Source of the DNA: Candidatus Bathyarchaeota archaeon
GTDB lineage: Archaea; Thermoproteota; Bathyarchaeia; TCS64
Length of the DNA stretch: 11,689 nucleotides
Direction of reading: 5' to 3'
Assembly (NCBI GenBank): GCA_030601645.1
Contig: JAUWBQ010000039.1
Location: forward strand, 1-11,689
Position numbers and translations under genes: made by a program. Below the pieces are notes generated by a model. It did not search any database, was not told where the DNA came from, and saw only the letters and a list, made by a program, of their open reading frames with translations. This document shows, piece after piece, positions 5,235-11,568 of the stretch; within the stretch, counting starts at the first letter, position 1; each line of letters begins with the position of its first letter.

Positions 5235-6437
5235 TTTTCCGGTCCCCTCAGAGCGTTGGAGGATCCAGAAGGCCGCCGTCCCCATCAGGGTGATGAGGCT
5301 GCTCACGAAGAAGATGGGTTTGAGGCCGTAGATGTCGACGAGGAACCCCGAGAGGAGGGGGCCCGCTATCATGCCGAGGCTCATGGCGCTCTGGAGGACG
5401 CTCATGGTGGTCCCAATGCCGATTTCCCTTCCCTCGATGACGGCTATGGCCGTCAGGGCGGGCATGCCGATGGAGCTCCCCACAGAGAAGACCAGCCTCG
5501 CCGCCAACACCTCCCACGGCCCATTCGCGAACGGGAACATGGCCAGGCCGATGGCGCCGACGAAGCCGCCGAGGAGGATGAGGAGGTTCTTGTTGTACCT
5601 GTCCGCGGCGATCCCGAAGGGGCTCTGGAGGAGGGCGGCGGAGAACTGCCCCACCGACAGGATGAGGCCCGCCATGGATATGGGAAGGCCGAGACCCCCG
5701 GTCTCCACGGAACCCGAGATGTAGAGGGATAGGAATCCCATGATGCTGCCTCGTCCCAGGGCTCCGACGGCCCTGTAGACGAAGGCGGCTCTCAGGATCT
5801 TATTGGATAGGACCTTCCTGAAAGAAGGCTTGACCTTGGCGGCTTTCCCCCTCCGGGAGCTGTCGTCGGGGAGGAAGGCCATGGTGAGGAGGAGGCTTAG
5901 AGCTGTGAGAGCTCCCATCACGTAGAAGGGGGCGCTCATGGTGAAGTAGTCGGTGAGGTAGCCGCCGATGAGGGGGCCCAGCCCCATGCCGGCGAACAAG
6001 GCCAGGTTCATCTTTCCCATGAAGCGCCCCTCCTGGCCCTCCGGGGCGATCTCGGCGGCGTAGGCGTAGGCTATGGGCATGGATGCGGCGGAGCCGAGGC
6101 CGTGGAGGAACCGGATGGAGATGAGGGAGGTGTAGTCCCAGGCGATGACGTAGAGTACCGAGATGACTGCGTAGACGCCGAGGCCTGCGGCTATGATCTT
6201 CTTCTTGCTGATCCGGTCGGAGAGGTTTCCCATGGGAGCGGTGAAGATGAGCCTGGATATGGACCATGCCGAGCTGAGGAGGCCGATCTGGACGAAGGTG
6301 GCCCCCATGTCCTCCGCGTAGAGGGGGATGATGGGCCCGATGATCCCCAATCCCAGCATCGACGTGAAGACGCACGCTAGGAGCGCCTGGATGGCTTCGA
6401 TCAAGTCACGTCTCTCGCGTCGGCACAGAGTAAGCAA
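5229..6437 (-). CDS. MFS transporter, DHA1-like (12 transmembrane segments)
   Basis: This is a protein of up to 402 residues with the hydrophobic pattern of a 12-segment major facilitator. Motif A is GNLSDRISKKK (70-80) between helices 2 and 3. A motif-C-like GMGLGPLIGGYLTD (150-163) in helix 5 points to proton-driven drug or metabolite antiporters. A second motif-A-like stretch, GIAADRYNKN (275-284), begins the second half after a central charged loop (about 190-210). The substrate cannot be read from sequence. The first possible start is TTG 6437, but the TATA box at 6444-6451 predicts transcription from about 6421, so TTG 6404 (residue 12) is a credible start and still leaves the whole first helix. 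It is divergent from the RidA gene and 20 bp upstream of the Fe-S gene. Family sure; start uncertain. Confidence 0.9.
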   Translation of the reverse strand: MLTLCRRERRDLIEAIQALLACVFTSMLGLGIIGPIIPLYAEDMGATFVQIGLLSSAWSISRLIFTAPMGNLSDRISKKKIIAAGLGVYAVISVLYVIAWDYTSLISIRFLHGLGSAASMPIAYAYAAEIAPEGQEGRFMGKMNLALFAGMGLGPLIGGYLTDYFTMSAPFYVMGALTALSLLLTMAFLPDDSSRRGKAAKVKPSFRKVLSNKILRAAFVYRAVGALGRGSIMGFLSLYISGSVETGGLGLPISMAGLILSVGQFSAALLQSPFGIAADRYNKNLLILLGGFVGAIGLAMFPFANGPWEVLAARLVFSVGSSIGMPALTAIAVIEGREIGIGTTMSVLQSAMSLGMIAGPLLSGFLVDIYGLKPIFFVSSLITLMGTAAFWILQRSEGTGKK

Positions 6438-6443
6438 ATCAAG

Positions 6444-6451
6444 CTAAAAAA
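6444..6451 (-). promoter_or_regulatory. TATA box of the MFS gene in the divergent MFS-RidA promoter region
   Basis: On the minus strand this reads TTTTTTAG. Its centre is 26 bp before 6421, which lies inside the longest version of the MFS frame. This is the reason to doubt the TTG start at 6437. Confidence 0.4.
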
Positions 6452-6470
6452 CTTCTCCCCGCCCCCGCAA

Positions 6471-6480
6471 TAGCTAAAAC
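6471..6480 (+). promoter_or_regulatory. TATA-like box of the RidA gene
   Basis: TAGCTAAAAC is centred about 34 bp before the ATG at 6510, giving a leader of about 8 nt with no Shine-Dalgarno site. It shares the element AGCTAAAA with the divergent MFS box (AGCTAAAAAA at 6442-6451 on the plus strand). Confidence 0.4.
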
Positions 6481-6509
6481 CATCCACCCCACCTAATAGG
6501 CGACAACCT

Positions 6510-6962
6510 ATGAGTGTCGAAAAGAAGCTAGAAAAGATGGGGCTGAAACTGCCGCCCGCACCGGCGCCGAAGGGTAACTACATAGGCGCCAAGTGGGCTG
6601 GCAACATCGCCTTCTCGTGCGGGCAGGGCCCCTTCGAGACCACGAAGCGCGGTCTGGTGGGGAAGGACCTGACCCTTGAGGAGGGTTACCAGGCCGCCAG
6701 GGAGGTCGGCCTCAACTGCCTCGCGCAGCTGAAGAAGCAGCTGGGCTCGCTCGACAAGATTAAACAGGTCCTCCAGGTCGTCGGGTTCATCAACAGCGCC
6801 GAGGGCTTCATGAAACAGCCTGCCGTTCTAAACGGATTCACGGATCTCCTAGTGGAGCTCTGGGGGAACCCCGGGGGCAAACCCGCTAGGGCGGCGCTGC
6901 CTGTGCACCACCCCGGCTGGATCGCGGTCGAAGCTTGGATGGTGGTCGAGCTTATAGAGTGA
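6510..6962 (+). CDS. RidA family protein (YjgF/YER057c/UK114), longer subgroup
   Basis: This 150-residue protein belongs to the RidA superfamily, in the longer subgroup often annotated L-PSP endoribonuclease (about 150 residues, against about 128 for RidA itself). The start VEKKLEKMGLKLPPAP is typical of that subgroup. R127 in KPARAALPV lines up with the Arg that binds the substrate carboxylate in RidA, and E141 in AVEAWMVVEL with the conserved Glu. RidA hydrolyses reactive enamine/imine intermediates released by PLP-dependent amino-acid dehydratases. Members that keep the Arg may do the same, but this subgroup is less well studied. It should form cytoplasmic trimers. It is a single gene with its own TATA-like box and a T6 tract 20 bp after its end. 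Family sure; in vivo substrate not. Confidence 0.93.
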   Translation: MSVEKKLEKMGLKLPPAPAPKGNYIGAKWAGNIAFSCGQGPFETTKRGLVGKDLTLEEGYQAAREVGLNCLAQLKKQLGSLDKIKQVLQVVGFINSAEGFMKQPAVLNGFTDLLVELWGNPGGKPARAALPVHHPGWIAVEAWMVVELIE

Positions 6963-6982
6963 GCTTCGTACAATTTCTCTCG

Positions 6983-6988
6983 TTTTTT
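6983..6988 (+). terminator. T6 tract after the RidA gene
   Basis: CTCTCGTTTTTTATT follows the stop codon by 20 bp. A pyrimidine-rich run ending in T6 fits an archaeal intrinsic terminator. A small hairpin (CGCAT-CCTC-ATGCG, around 7004-7017) follows it. Confidence 0.45.
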
Positions 6989-7020
6989 ATTCGATCTCCA
7001 CTTCGCATCCTCATGCGATC

Positions 7021-7054
7021 GGTTGAGTGGATGAACCCAAGCCTTTTCTCAACC
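7021..7054. repeat. 7-bp inverted repeat upstream of the SDR gene
   Basis: GGTTGAG (7021-7027) and CTCAACC (7048-7054) are perfect inverted arms separated by 20 bp. They lie about 50-80 bp before the GTG start of the SDR gene, where no clear TATA box is visible. This could be an operator half-site pair or chance. Confidence 0.3.
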
Positions 7055-7090
7055 AAGGGACTAGGAACATTTGACCTGGTTTTGATTCTC

Positions 7091-7099
7091 GGAGGGTGA
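7091..7099 (+). promoter_or_regulatory. Strong Shine-Dalgarno site GGAGGGTGA for the SDR gene
   Basis: GGAGGGTGA is nearly the full complement of the archaeal 16S rRNA 3' end and stands 3 nt before GTG 7103. It fixes the start. It is the strongest such site in the window, which suggests this transcript, unlike most neighbours, has a real leader. Confidence 0.65.
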
Positions 7100-7102
7100 C
7101 TC

Positions 7103-7951
7103 GTGGGCAGGTTAGACGACAAAGTCGCGATCATCACTGGCGGCGCTAGCGGGATCGGAGAAGCCACTGCGAGGCTTTTCATCGGTGAGGGCGCCCGCGT
7201 CCTGATCGCTGATATCCAAGACGAGAAGGGGCGGCGACTGGGGGATGAACTGGGAGAGTCCGCAGAGTATCTCCATGCAGACGTGAGCCGAGAGGCCGAC
7301 GTGAAAGCCGTCGTCGACCACGCCCTTGAGAGGTTCGGTTTCCTCGACTGCATGTTCAACAACGCTGGGGTCAGCGGTCCCACGGGGCCGATAGAGTCTG
7401 TTCTGGTGGAGGGCTTCGACGAGGCTGTGGGCGTCCTCCTCCGAGGAGTGTTCCTCGGCATAAAGCACGCCGCGCCTGTGATGAAGGGCCAGGGGTCTGG
7501 GAGCATCATCAACACCGCGAGCGTGGCCGGCCTCCGGACGGGCTACGGGAACCACGTCTACAGCGCCGCGAAGGCGGCGGTCATCCAGCTGACCCGCTCC
7601 GTGGCCATGGAGCTGGGGGAGAGCGGGGTGCGGGTGAACTGCATCTGCCCGGGGTTTATAGCCACCCCCCTCATCGGCAGGGCACGGGGGCTTTCTCAGG
7701 CAGACGCTGATCGAATGGTAGGCGAGGTCGAGGCGGCTTTTAAGAACGCCCAGCCCCTCAGGCGCTCCGGGCTCCCGGAGGACATCGCCAAGGCAGCCCT
7801 CTGGCTGGCCAGCGACGACTCGAGCTTCGTCAACGGCCACGCCCTCGTCGTGGACGGTGGAGTCATCAGCGGTCGGATGTGGTCAGATTATCAGGACGCC
7901 ATAGCCGGGTTGAGAACCAGGCTAGGCTTGGAGACAGACGAGAACCGCTAG
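7103..7951 (+). CDS. SDR-family oxidoreductase (classical, NAD-preferring)
   Basis: This 282-residue short-chain dehydrogenase/reductase has the nucleotide loop TGGASGIG (12-19), an acidic D37 at the end of the second strand (favouring NAD(H) over NADP(H)), NNAG (86-89), catalytic S140, and Y153-x3-K157 (YSAAK). PGFIATPL (183-190) follows the active site and VNGHALVVDGG closes the core. About 25 extra residues after the core (ISGRMWSDYQ and on) make it slightly longer than the usual 250. The substrate is an unknown secondary alcohol or ketone. It starts with GTG after a strong Shine-Dalgarno site and is separated by 4 bp from the methyltransferase gene, so the two are almost certainly one operon and may act on the same small molecule. 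Family very sure. Confidence 0.95.
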   Translation: MGRLDDKVAIITGGASGIGEATARLFIGEGARVLIADIQDEKGRRLGDELGESAEYLHADVSREADVKAVVDHALERFGFLDCMFNNAGVSGPTGPIESVLVEGFDEAVGVLLRGVFLGIKHAAPVMKGQGSGSIINTASVAGLRTGYGNHVYSAAKAAVIQLTRSVAMELGESGVRVNCICPGFIATPLIGRARGLSQADADRMVGEVEAAFKNAQPLRRSGLPEDIAKAALWLASDDSSFVNGHALVVDGGVISGRMWSDYQDAIAGLRTRLGLETDENR

Positions 7952-7955
7952 GAAG

Positions 7956-8660
7956 ATGGGAAGATTGGGGCCGGGTAGCGGGAAGGAATCTGCGGTACTG
8001 CCCGTTACGAGGTCTAAATCCGAGGCCAGGAGGTTCTACGACGGTATAAGCCAGATCTACGATCTACTGTCGCGAGCTTTCGAACGCAGGCACGTCGAGA
8101 GGGCTCTGGAGCTCCTCTCCCCGGAGGAGGGCGAGTCGGTGCTGGAGGTGGGCTTTGGGACAGGACACGGTCTCAAAGATATGGCCGAGAGGGTAGGCAT
8201 CGCAGGAGGCATCGTCGGCCTCGACATCTCGTCAGGGATGGTCAGGGCCGCTACGCGAAGGCTGGAGGCGGTCGATCTGATGGACCGGATCAGCCTTTGT
8301 TGTGGCGATGCCGGAGTTCTCCCCTTTCGCGATAGAGTCTTCGATGCAGCCTTCATGGGGTTCACCTTGGAGCTATTCGACACTCCCGAGATCCCCCTTG
8401 TACTCGACGAGATCCGGAGGGTGCTCTCGCCAGGTGGGCGGTTCGGGATTGTAGGTTTATCCAAGGAAACTGGCCCCTCAAGGGTATTGAGGATCTACGA
8501 GTGGGCCCACGAAAGATGGCCCGTGTTCTTTGACTGTAGGCCGATCCACGTGGAAGAGTCCCTGAGAAGCGCAGGATACGGGACTATCGCTGCGGAACGC
8601 TCTAGGATGGCAGGGTTGCCGGTGGGGATTGTCGTCGCTGAAAAGATACCCTTGGGTTGA
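7956..8660 (+). CDS. Class I SAM-dependent methyltransferase, UbiE/Coq5-like
   Basis: This 234-residue methyltransferase has motif I VLEVGFGTGHG (62-72), the acidic end of strand 2 at D90 (VGLDIS), GDAGVLPF (117-124) and the post-IV segment RVLSPGGRFGIVG (155-167). The N-terminal RFYDGISQIYDLLSR (26-40) is typical of UbiE/COQ5-like enzymes. Those methylate quinone precursors, but many archaeal relatives act on other lipids or small molecules, so the acceptor is unknown. The C-terminal part (about 170-234, with FFDCRPIHVEESLRSAGY) forms the usual substrate-side lid. The ATG lies 4 bp after the stop codon of the SDR gene with GGAAG overlapping that stop, so translation is probably coupled. A joint role with the SDR in modifying one metabolite, for example a quinone or polyketide-like lipid, is inference. 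Confidence 0.92.
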   Translation: MGRLGPGSGKESAVLPVTRSKSEARRFYDGISQIYDLLSRAFERRHVERALELLSPEEGESVLEVGFGTGHGLKDMAERVGIAGGIVGLDISSGMVRAATRRLEAVDLMDRISLCCGDAGVLPFRDRVFDAAFMGFTLELFDTPEIPLVLDEIRRVLSPGGRFGIVGLSKETGPSRVLRIYEWAHERWPVFFDCRPIHVEESLRSAGYGTIAAERSRMAGLPVGIVVAEKIPLG

Positions 8661-8669
8661 CGCTTGGGG

Positions 8670-8690
8670 TTTTTTTGCCGCCATTTTTTT
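8670..8690 (+). terminator. Two tandem T7 tracts ending the SDR-methyltransferase operon
   Basis: T runs at 8670-8676 and 8684-8690 start 10 bp after the methyltransferase stop codon. Repeated T-tracts without a stable hairpin are the standard archaeal terminator. Confidence 0.7.
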
Positions 8691-8816
8691 GTGTGAGTAG
8701 CGACGCAGGAATAATTGCTTACACAGATTATTTATGAACGGGGAGATGAGGCGGTTGAAATCATTTAAGACCCAGGTTGCATCTCGTTGCGAGCTTGCGT
8801 AATTTCACCCAACAGT

Positions 8817-8824
8817 GTTAAAAG
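8817..8824 (+). promoter_or_regulatory. Likely TATA box of the CBS protein gene
   Basis: GTTAAAAG is centred about 57 bp before GTG 8878, so the leader would be about 30 nt. A more distal AT-rich segment (around 8709-8736) could be an alternative promoter. The rest of the 217-bp gap (8661-8877) holds no gene I can support. Confidence 0.35.
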
Positions 8825-8877
8825 TGATATGCATGAACATCCGAATCAGAATCGTCTAACCCGATGAGAGATGTCCC

Positions 8878-9354
8878 GTGTACTTGACGGTCGAGGATGT
8901 GATGGTCGAAAAGGTCGTCGCAGTTAACGTAGGCGACACTGCGAAATACGCGGCCAAGCTGATGAGCGGCCTCGGAATCGGCTGCGTAGTCGTCTTGGAG
9001 GAGGGCAGCGTCGTGGGGATGGTGACGGAACGAGACCTGCTTCGGAGAGTGATCGCCGACGCCATGGATCCGGAGGAGACATTGGTGAAGCAGATCATGT
9101 CGGCGCCCCCTATAGTGGTGGGGCCAAGCCTAGCGCTGGAGAAAGCCATAGAACTGATGTTCGAGCACGGGATCAAGAAGCTCCCGGTCGTCGAACACGT
9201 CAACGAGAAAACGAGGCTGGTGGGGCTGATAACCCTGACCGACATCGCGAGGATTCAGCCAAAGCTCATCGAAACGCTGAAGGAACTCTTCGAGATGAGG
9301 GGGGAGGCGCCCCCCCAGAGCATTGAGAAGGTTATGAGATACTACATCGTGTGA
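8878..9354 (+). CDS. Stand-alone tandem CBS-domain protein
   Basis: This 158-residue protein is two CBS domains and little else. CBS1 spans about 4-58 with VGMVTERDLL (46-55). CBS2 spans about 71-126 with VGLITLTDIA (115-124). Both keep the G-h-h-T-x-x-D pattern (T50/D53 and T119/D122) that contacts the ribose of adenine nucleotides, so it probably senses AMP, ATP or S-adenosylmethionine. A 32-residue tail (127-158, IETLKELFEMRGEAPPQ and on) forms a helix plus an extension. No catalytic domain is attached, so it is likely a regulatory subunit acting on another protein. The start is GTG, and the sequence from YLTVEDVM fits the normal beginning of a CBS domain. Its partner cannot be told from context. 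Family very sure. Confidence 0.94.
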   Translation: MYLTVEDVMVEKVVAVNVGDTAKYAAKLMSGLGIGCVVVLEEGSVVGMVTERDLLRRVIADAMDPEETLVKQIMSAPPIVVGPSLALEKAIELMFEHGIKKLPVVEHVNEKTRLVGLITLTDIARIQPKLIETLKELFEMRGEAPPQSIEKVMRYYIV

Positions 9355-9477
9355 GGCTGGCATCATCCAAGGTGGATGGTTCTCTGGGGTCTGTGACTCA
9401 AGCGCCACGTGACTACATTGTTCGCGTGATAGTGTGGTCACTCCGATAGGGTTTTCCCATTCACCCTTCTGAGTGGT

Positions 9478-9918
9478 TCAACACCGATTCTTCATGTTCT
9501 CTTCCAGACGGGCCATGAGGTCTTTCAACTCGGCCTCTGCGTCAGACCGTATCTCATCGAGTCTCTTATTCCTCCACAGGATCCGGTCTCCGATGAAATC
9601 GTCGACATCCGCGTAGTCAACCCGTTTGGGGCAGTCTCCCGTCCTTCCAGGAAAGGTCCCGCCCTCCTCTCCAAGCAGGTCTTGTAGTTCCCCGCTGAAC
9701 AGGCTGCCCCACCGGTCGTCCCGGCCGATTCCGCTCTCGATCAGTCGTCTGACGTAGTCCCGGCATCTCCTGCATGCGAGGACATGCCCAAGGAGAGCGG
9801 CCTCGGATTCGAGGTCGAGGATGAAAGATATATACTCCCCCTTCAGCTTGAGAAGCCTGAACTCCTCGCAGTCGCCGACCAGGTCGGGCGACGATGCTCC
9901 AGGCCGAACGCGTTTCAA
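9478..9918 (-). CDS. Small protein with zf-HC2-like zinc-binding motif
   Basis: I do not know this 146-residue protein as a whole. Its N-terminal half has C17-x27-H45-x3-C49-x2-C52 (GHVLACRRCRDYVRRL), the spacing and flanking pattern of the zf-HC2 fold of bacterial ZAS-type anti-sigma factors. Archaea have no sigma70, so here it is more likely a zinc-binding protein-interaction module. Residues 60-115 are polar without clear motifs, with one more Cys at C96. Residues 115-143 are a charged, probably coiled-coil helix (DEIRSDAEAELKDLMARLEE). No membrane segment follows, unlike many membrane-anchored anti-sigma factors. The start is TTG 9918, supported by GGGTGA 4 nt upstream. It lies 75 bp downstream of the M28 gene on the same strand, with its own TATA box. 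Confidence 0.8.
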   Translation of the reverse strand: MKRVRPGASSPDLVGDCEEFRLLKLKGEYISFILDLESEAALLGHVLACRRCRDYVRRLIESGIGRDDRWGSLFSGELQDLLGEEGGTFPGRTGDCPKRVDYADVDDFIGDRILWRNKRLDEIRSDAEAELKDLMARLEENMKNRC

Positions 9919-9922
9919 TATT

Positions 9923-9928
9923 TCACCC
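9923..9928 (-). promoter_or_regulatory. Shine-Dalgarno site GGGTGA that decides the TTG start at 9918
   Basis: On the minus strand GGGTGA is followed by AATA and then TTG. There is no nearby ATG or GTG in frame, so this site is the main reason to accept the TTG start. Confidence 0.5.
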
Positions 9929-9950
9929 GAATAAACCAGCCCGAACGGGG

Positions 9951-9958
9951 TTATAAAA
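9951..9958 (-). promoter_or_regulatory. TATA box of the zinc-motif protein gene
   Basis: TTTTATAA on the minus strand is centred about 36 bp before TTG 9918. Transcription would start near 9928, at the Shine-Dalgarno site. A CCCCTTTTTAG tract at about 9970-9980 just upstream probably terminates the M28 transcript. Confidence 0.5.
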
Positions 9959-9969
9959 CAGGTAGATTT

Positions 9970-9980
9970 TCTAAAAAGGG
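9970..9980 (-). terminator. T-tract after the M28 peptidase gene
   Basis: On the minus strand CCCCTTTTTAG follows the M28 stop codon by about 13 nt, the same CCCCTTTTT motif that forms the terminator at 2344-2352. Confidence 0.45.
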
Positions 9981-9993
9981 GACGAGGGAGTGG

Positions 9994-11433
9994 CTACCAG
10001 ACGGACTTTCTGTCCAGCCACTCTTGGGTTTCGGGGTGGATCTCGTCCCAAGTCCTGACGTAATCCTTGACCTTCTCAGCGAGCTGTATGGTCTGGTCGT
10101 AGCCCTGCTCCTCGATGAAGGTCTGGATCTCCTCCTGGGTCTTCCTCCTGGGGGCCCAGTCATCGGCGTTGGCCAACCGGAACAGGAACCGGGTGTAGTT
10201 AGCCGCAGCTAGCCTAAGGTACTCCAGCTCCACCTTGTCAACGGTGTCGTACTTGGTGTGGCCGTAGCCCCTGCCGGTCCTGGTTCTCCTGGCTTCGGGG
10301 TCTCCGCCGCTGCCGCTGGGCACTCCCTTGAGAAAGAAGGGCCAGTGGTCGCTGTAGGGGCTAACCCTCTGGTCAGTCGCCATCTCGGCGTTCATCTCCG
10401 CCGCCCACTTCTTGAGGTAGGGCTCGAGCTCGGGGAAGTCGTGGAATGTGACTCCCTTCTTGCCCTTGCTGCCGCCGGAGTCGAGGTTTAGCATGAACCT
10501 GATGTTCTTCATCTCCTCGGGGTGCATGGCGACGTAGTTGTACGAGCCGAAGAGGCCGGTCTCCTCCGCCCCGAAGCACATGAGCCTGACCCTGCGCTTG
10601 AGATGCTTCCTGACCTTCCACAGGTTTCTGGCGATCTCCATGACTGTGACGGCTCCCGAGGCCGGGTCCACCGCCCCCTGGCTGATGTCGTGGCCGTCGT
10701 AGTGACTACCTGCGACGACGAACTCCTTGTCTTCGGTGGAGCCGGGGATGTCGCAGATGACGTTGTAGGTCTCCACCTCCAAGTTCTTGTCGGTGGTCTT
10801 GATCTTGACAGTGGCCTCTTCCCCCCTCTCAAGGAGTCTGACCAGATAGCTCCCGTCCTCGTAGCTGATGCCCACAGCGGGGATTATGGGGCTGATGCCG
10901 CCGGTAGGCGGCCCGTAAGCCGGGTAGTGGTTCATGAATATCCAGCCTTTGGCCCCCGCGAGGATGCTCCTCATGTACTTCTCGGTCCTATGGAGGAACC
11001 TCTTCATCCGGAGGGGGTTCCTGCTGGTCACCAGGACGATGTTGCCCTCGATCTCGTCCTTCCTCTTCTCATAATCCTCTATGGCGCCATCCCCCAAGTA
11101 CACGAGCTTGGACTCGATCTCCACGCCGATGCTGTGGGGCAGGGAGATGACCTCGAACTCCTTCCTGATGGGGCTCGTGACCTTCAGGGTCGCCCTGCCT
11201 CTTTTCCAGCCGGGGATCTTGAAGGACTCGTAGTGGGCGTTCTTGATACCGTACTTCTTGAGCCTCTTAACCATCCACTTGACGGAGCCAAAGTCGCCCT
11301 TGGTCCCGGGGAACCTGCTCCCGTAGACGTCGCAGAGGACCTTGAGGTTGTCCATGGGCTCCGAGGTGGTGTAGATCTCGGAGACGATCTGCTTGTCCAC
11401 TTTGATGTAAGGATTCTCAACCAAAATTTCCAC
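9994..11433 (-). CDS. M28-family zinc metallopeptidase with PA-like insert
   Basis: This 479-residue aminopeptidase-type hydrolase has the full M28 two-zinc site: H244 (GSHYDGHD), the bridging D256 (GAVDPASGA), the catalytic E290 and metal-binding E291 (FGAEETGLFG), D318 (NLDSGG) and H363 (YSDHWPFF). Before the catalytic domain, residues about 85-220 resemble the protease-associated (PA) insert of M28 enzymes, including EGNIVLVT and AGAKGWIFMNH. The N-terminus (MEILVENPYIKVD) is not a signal peptide and there is no membrane anchor, so it should be cytoplasmic, unlike most characterised M28 enzymes, which are secreted. The C-terminal 60 residues are helical (QTFIEEQGYDQTIQLAEKV). The likely role is release of N-terminal amino acids from peptides. 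The start is GTG 11433, 28 bp from a TTTAAA box, so probably leaderless. Family very sure; specificity unknown. Confidence 0.95.
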   Translation of the reverse strand: MEILVENPYIKVDKQIVSEIYTTSEPMDNLKVLCDVYGSRFPGTKGDFGSVKWMVKRLKKYGIKNAHYESFKIPGWKRGRATLKVTSPIRKEFEVISLPHSIGVEIESKLVYLGDGAIEDYEKRKDEIEGNIVLVTSRNPLRMKRFLHRTEKYMRSILAGAKGWIFMNHYPAYGPPTGGISPIIPAVGISYEDGSYLVRLLERGEEATVKIKTTDKNLEVETYNVICDIPGSTEDKEFVVAGSHYDGHDISQGAVDPASGAVTVMEIARNLWKVRKHLKRRVRLMCFGAEETGLFGSYNYVAMHPEEMKNIRFMLNLDSGGSKGKKGVTFHDFPELEPYLKKWAAEMNAEMATDQRVSPYSDHWPFFLKGVPSGSGGDPEARRTRTGRGYGHTKYDTVDKVELEYLRLAAANYTRFLFRLANADDWAPRRKTQEEIQTFIEEQGYDQTIQLAEKVKDYVRTWDEIHPETQEWLDRKSVW

Positions 11434-11458
11434 CTGTAGAATACAAGCCTGAATGAGA

Positions 11459-11464
11459 TTTAAA
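11459..11464 (-). promoter_or_regulatory. TATA box (TTTAAA) of the M28 gene
   Basis: TTTAAA is centred 28 bp before GTG 11433, the spacing expected for a leaderless transcript. It is one arm of a divergent promoter region with the gene at the right edge. Confidence 0.5.
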
Positions 11465-11511
11465 CTTTCAACCTCGATTATTTCCCAGCTTCATTCCAAC
11501 CTGGAAGTTAA

Positions 11512-11519
11512 TTTTATAA
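11512..11519 (+). promoter_or_regulatory. TATA box of the gene at the right edge
   Basis: TTTTATAA followed by GGAGGG lies about 53 bp before TTG 11569 and 33 bp before ATG 11549. Transcription would start near 11541. It supports a real gene reading rightward out of the window. Confidence 0.5.
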
Positions 11520-11568
11520 GGAGGGTCTAGGTTACGTTGGGTTCGTCAATGTACAGCCGTGATGAGAT

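Noticed and set aside
5256..5732. 158-codon plus-strand frame opposite the MFS gene
   Set aside because: The product is a hydrophilic Glu/Asp/Arg/Gly string opposite clear transmembrane helices and has no motif.
10522..11439. 305-codon plus-strand frame opposite the M28 gene
   Set aside because: It is long only because the opposite strand is GC-rich; the product lacks motifs while the M28 frame keeps all metal ligands.
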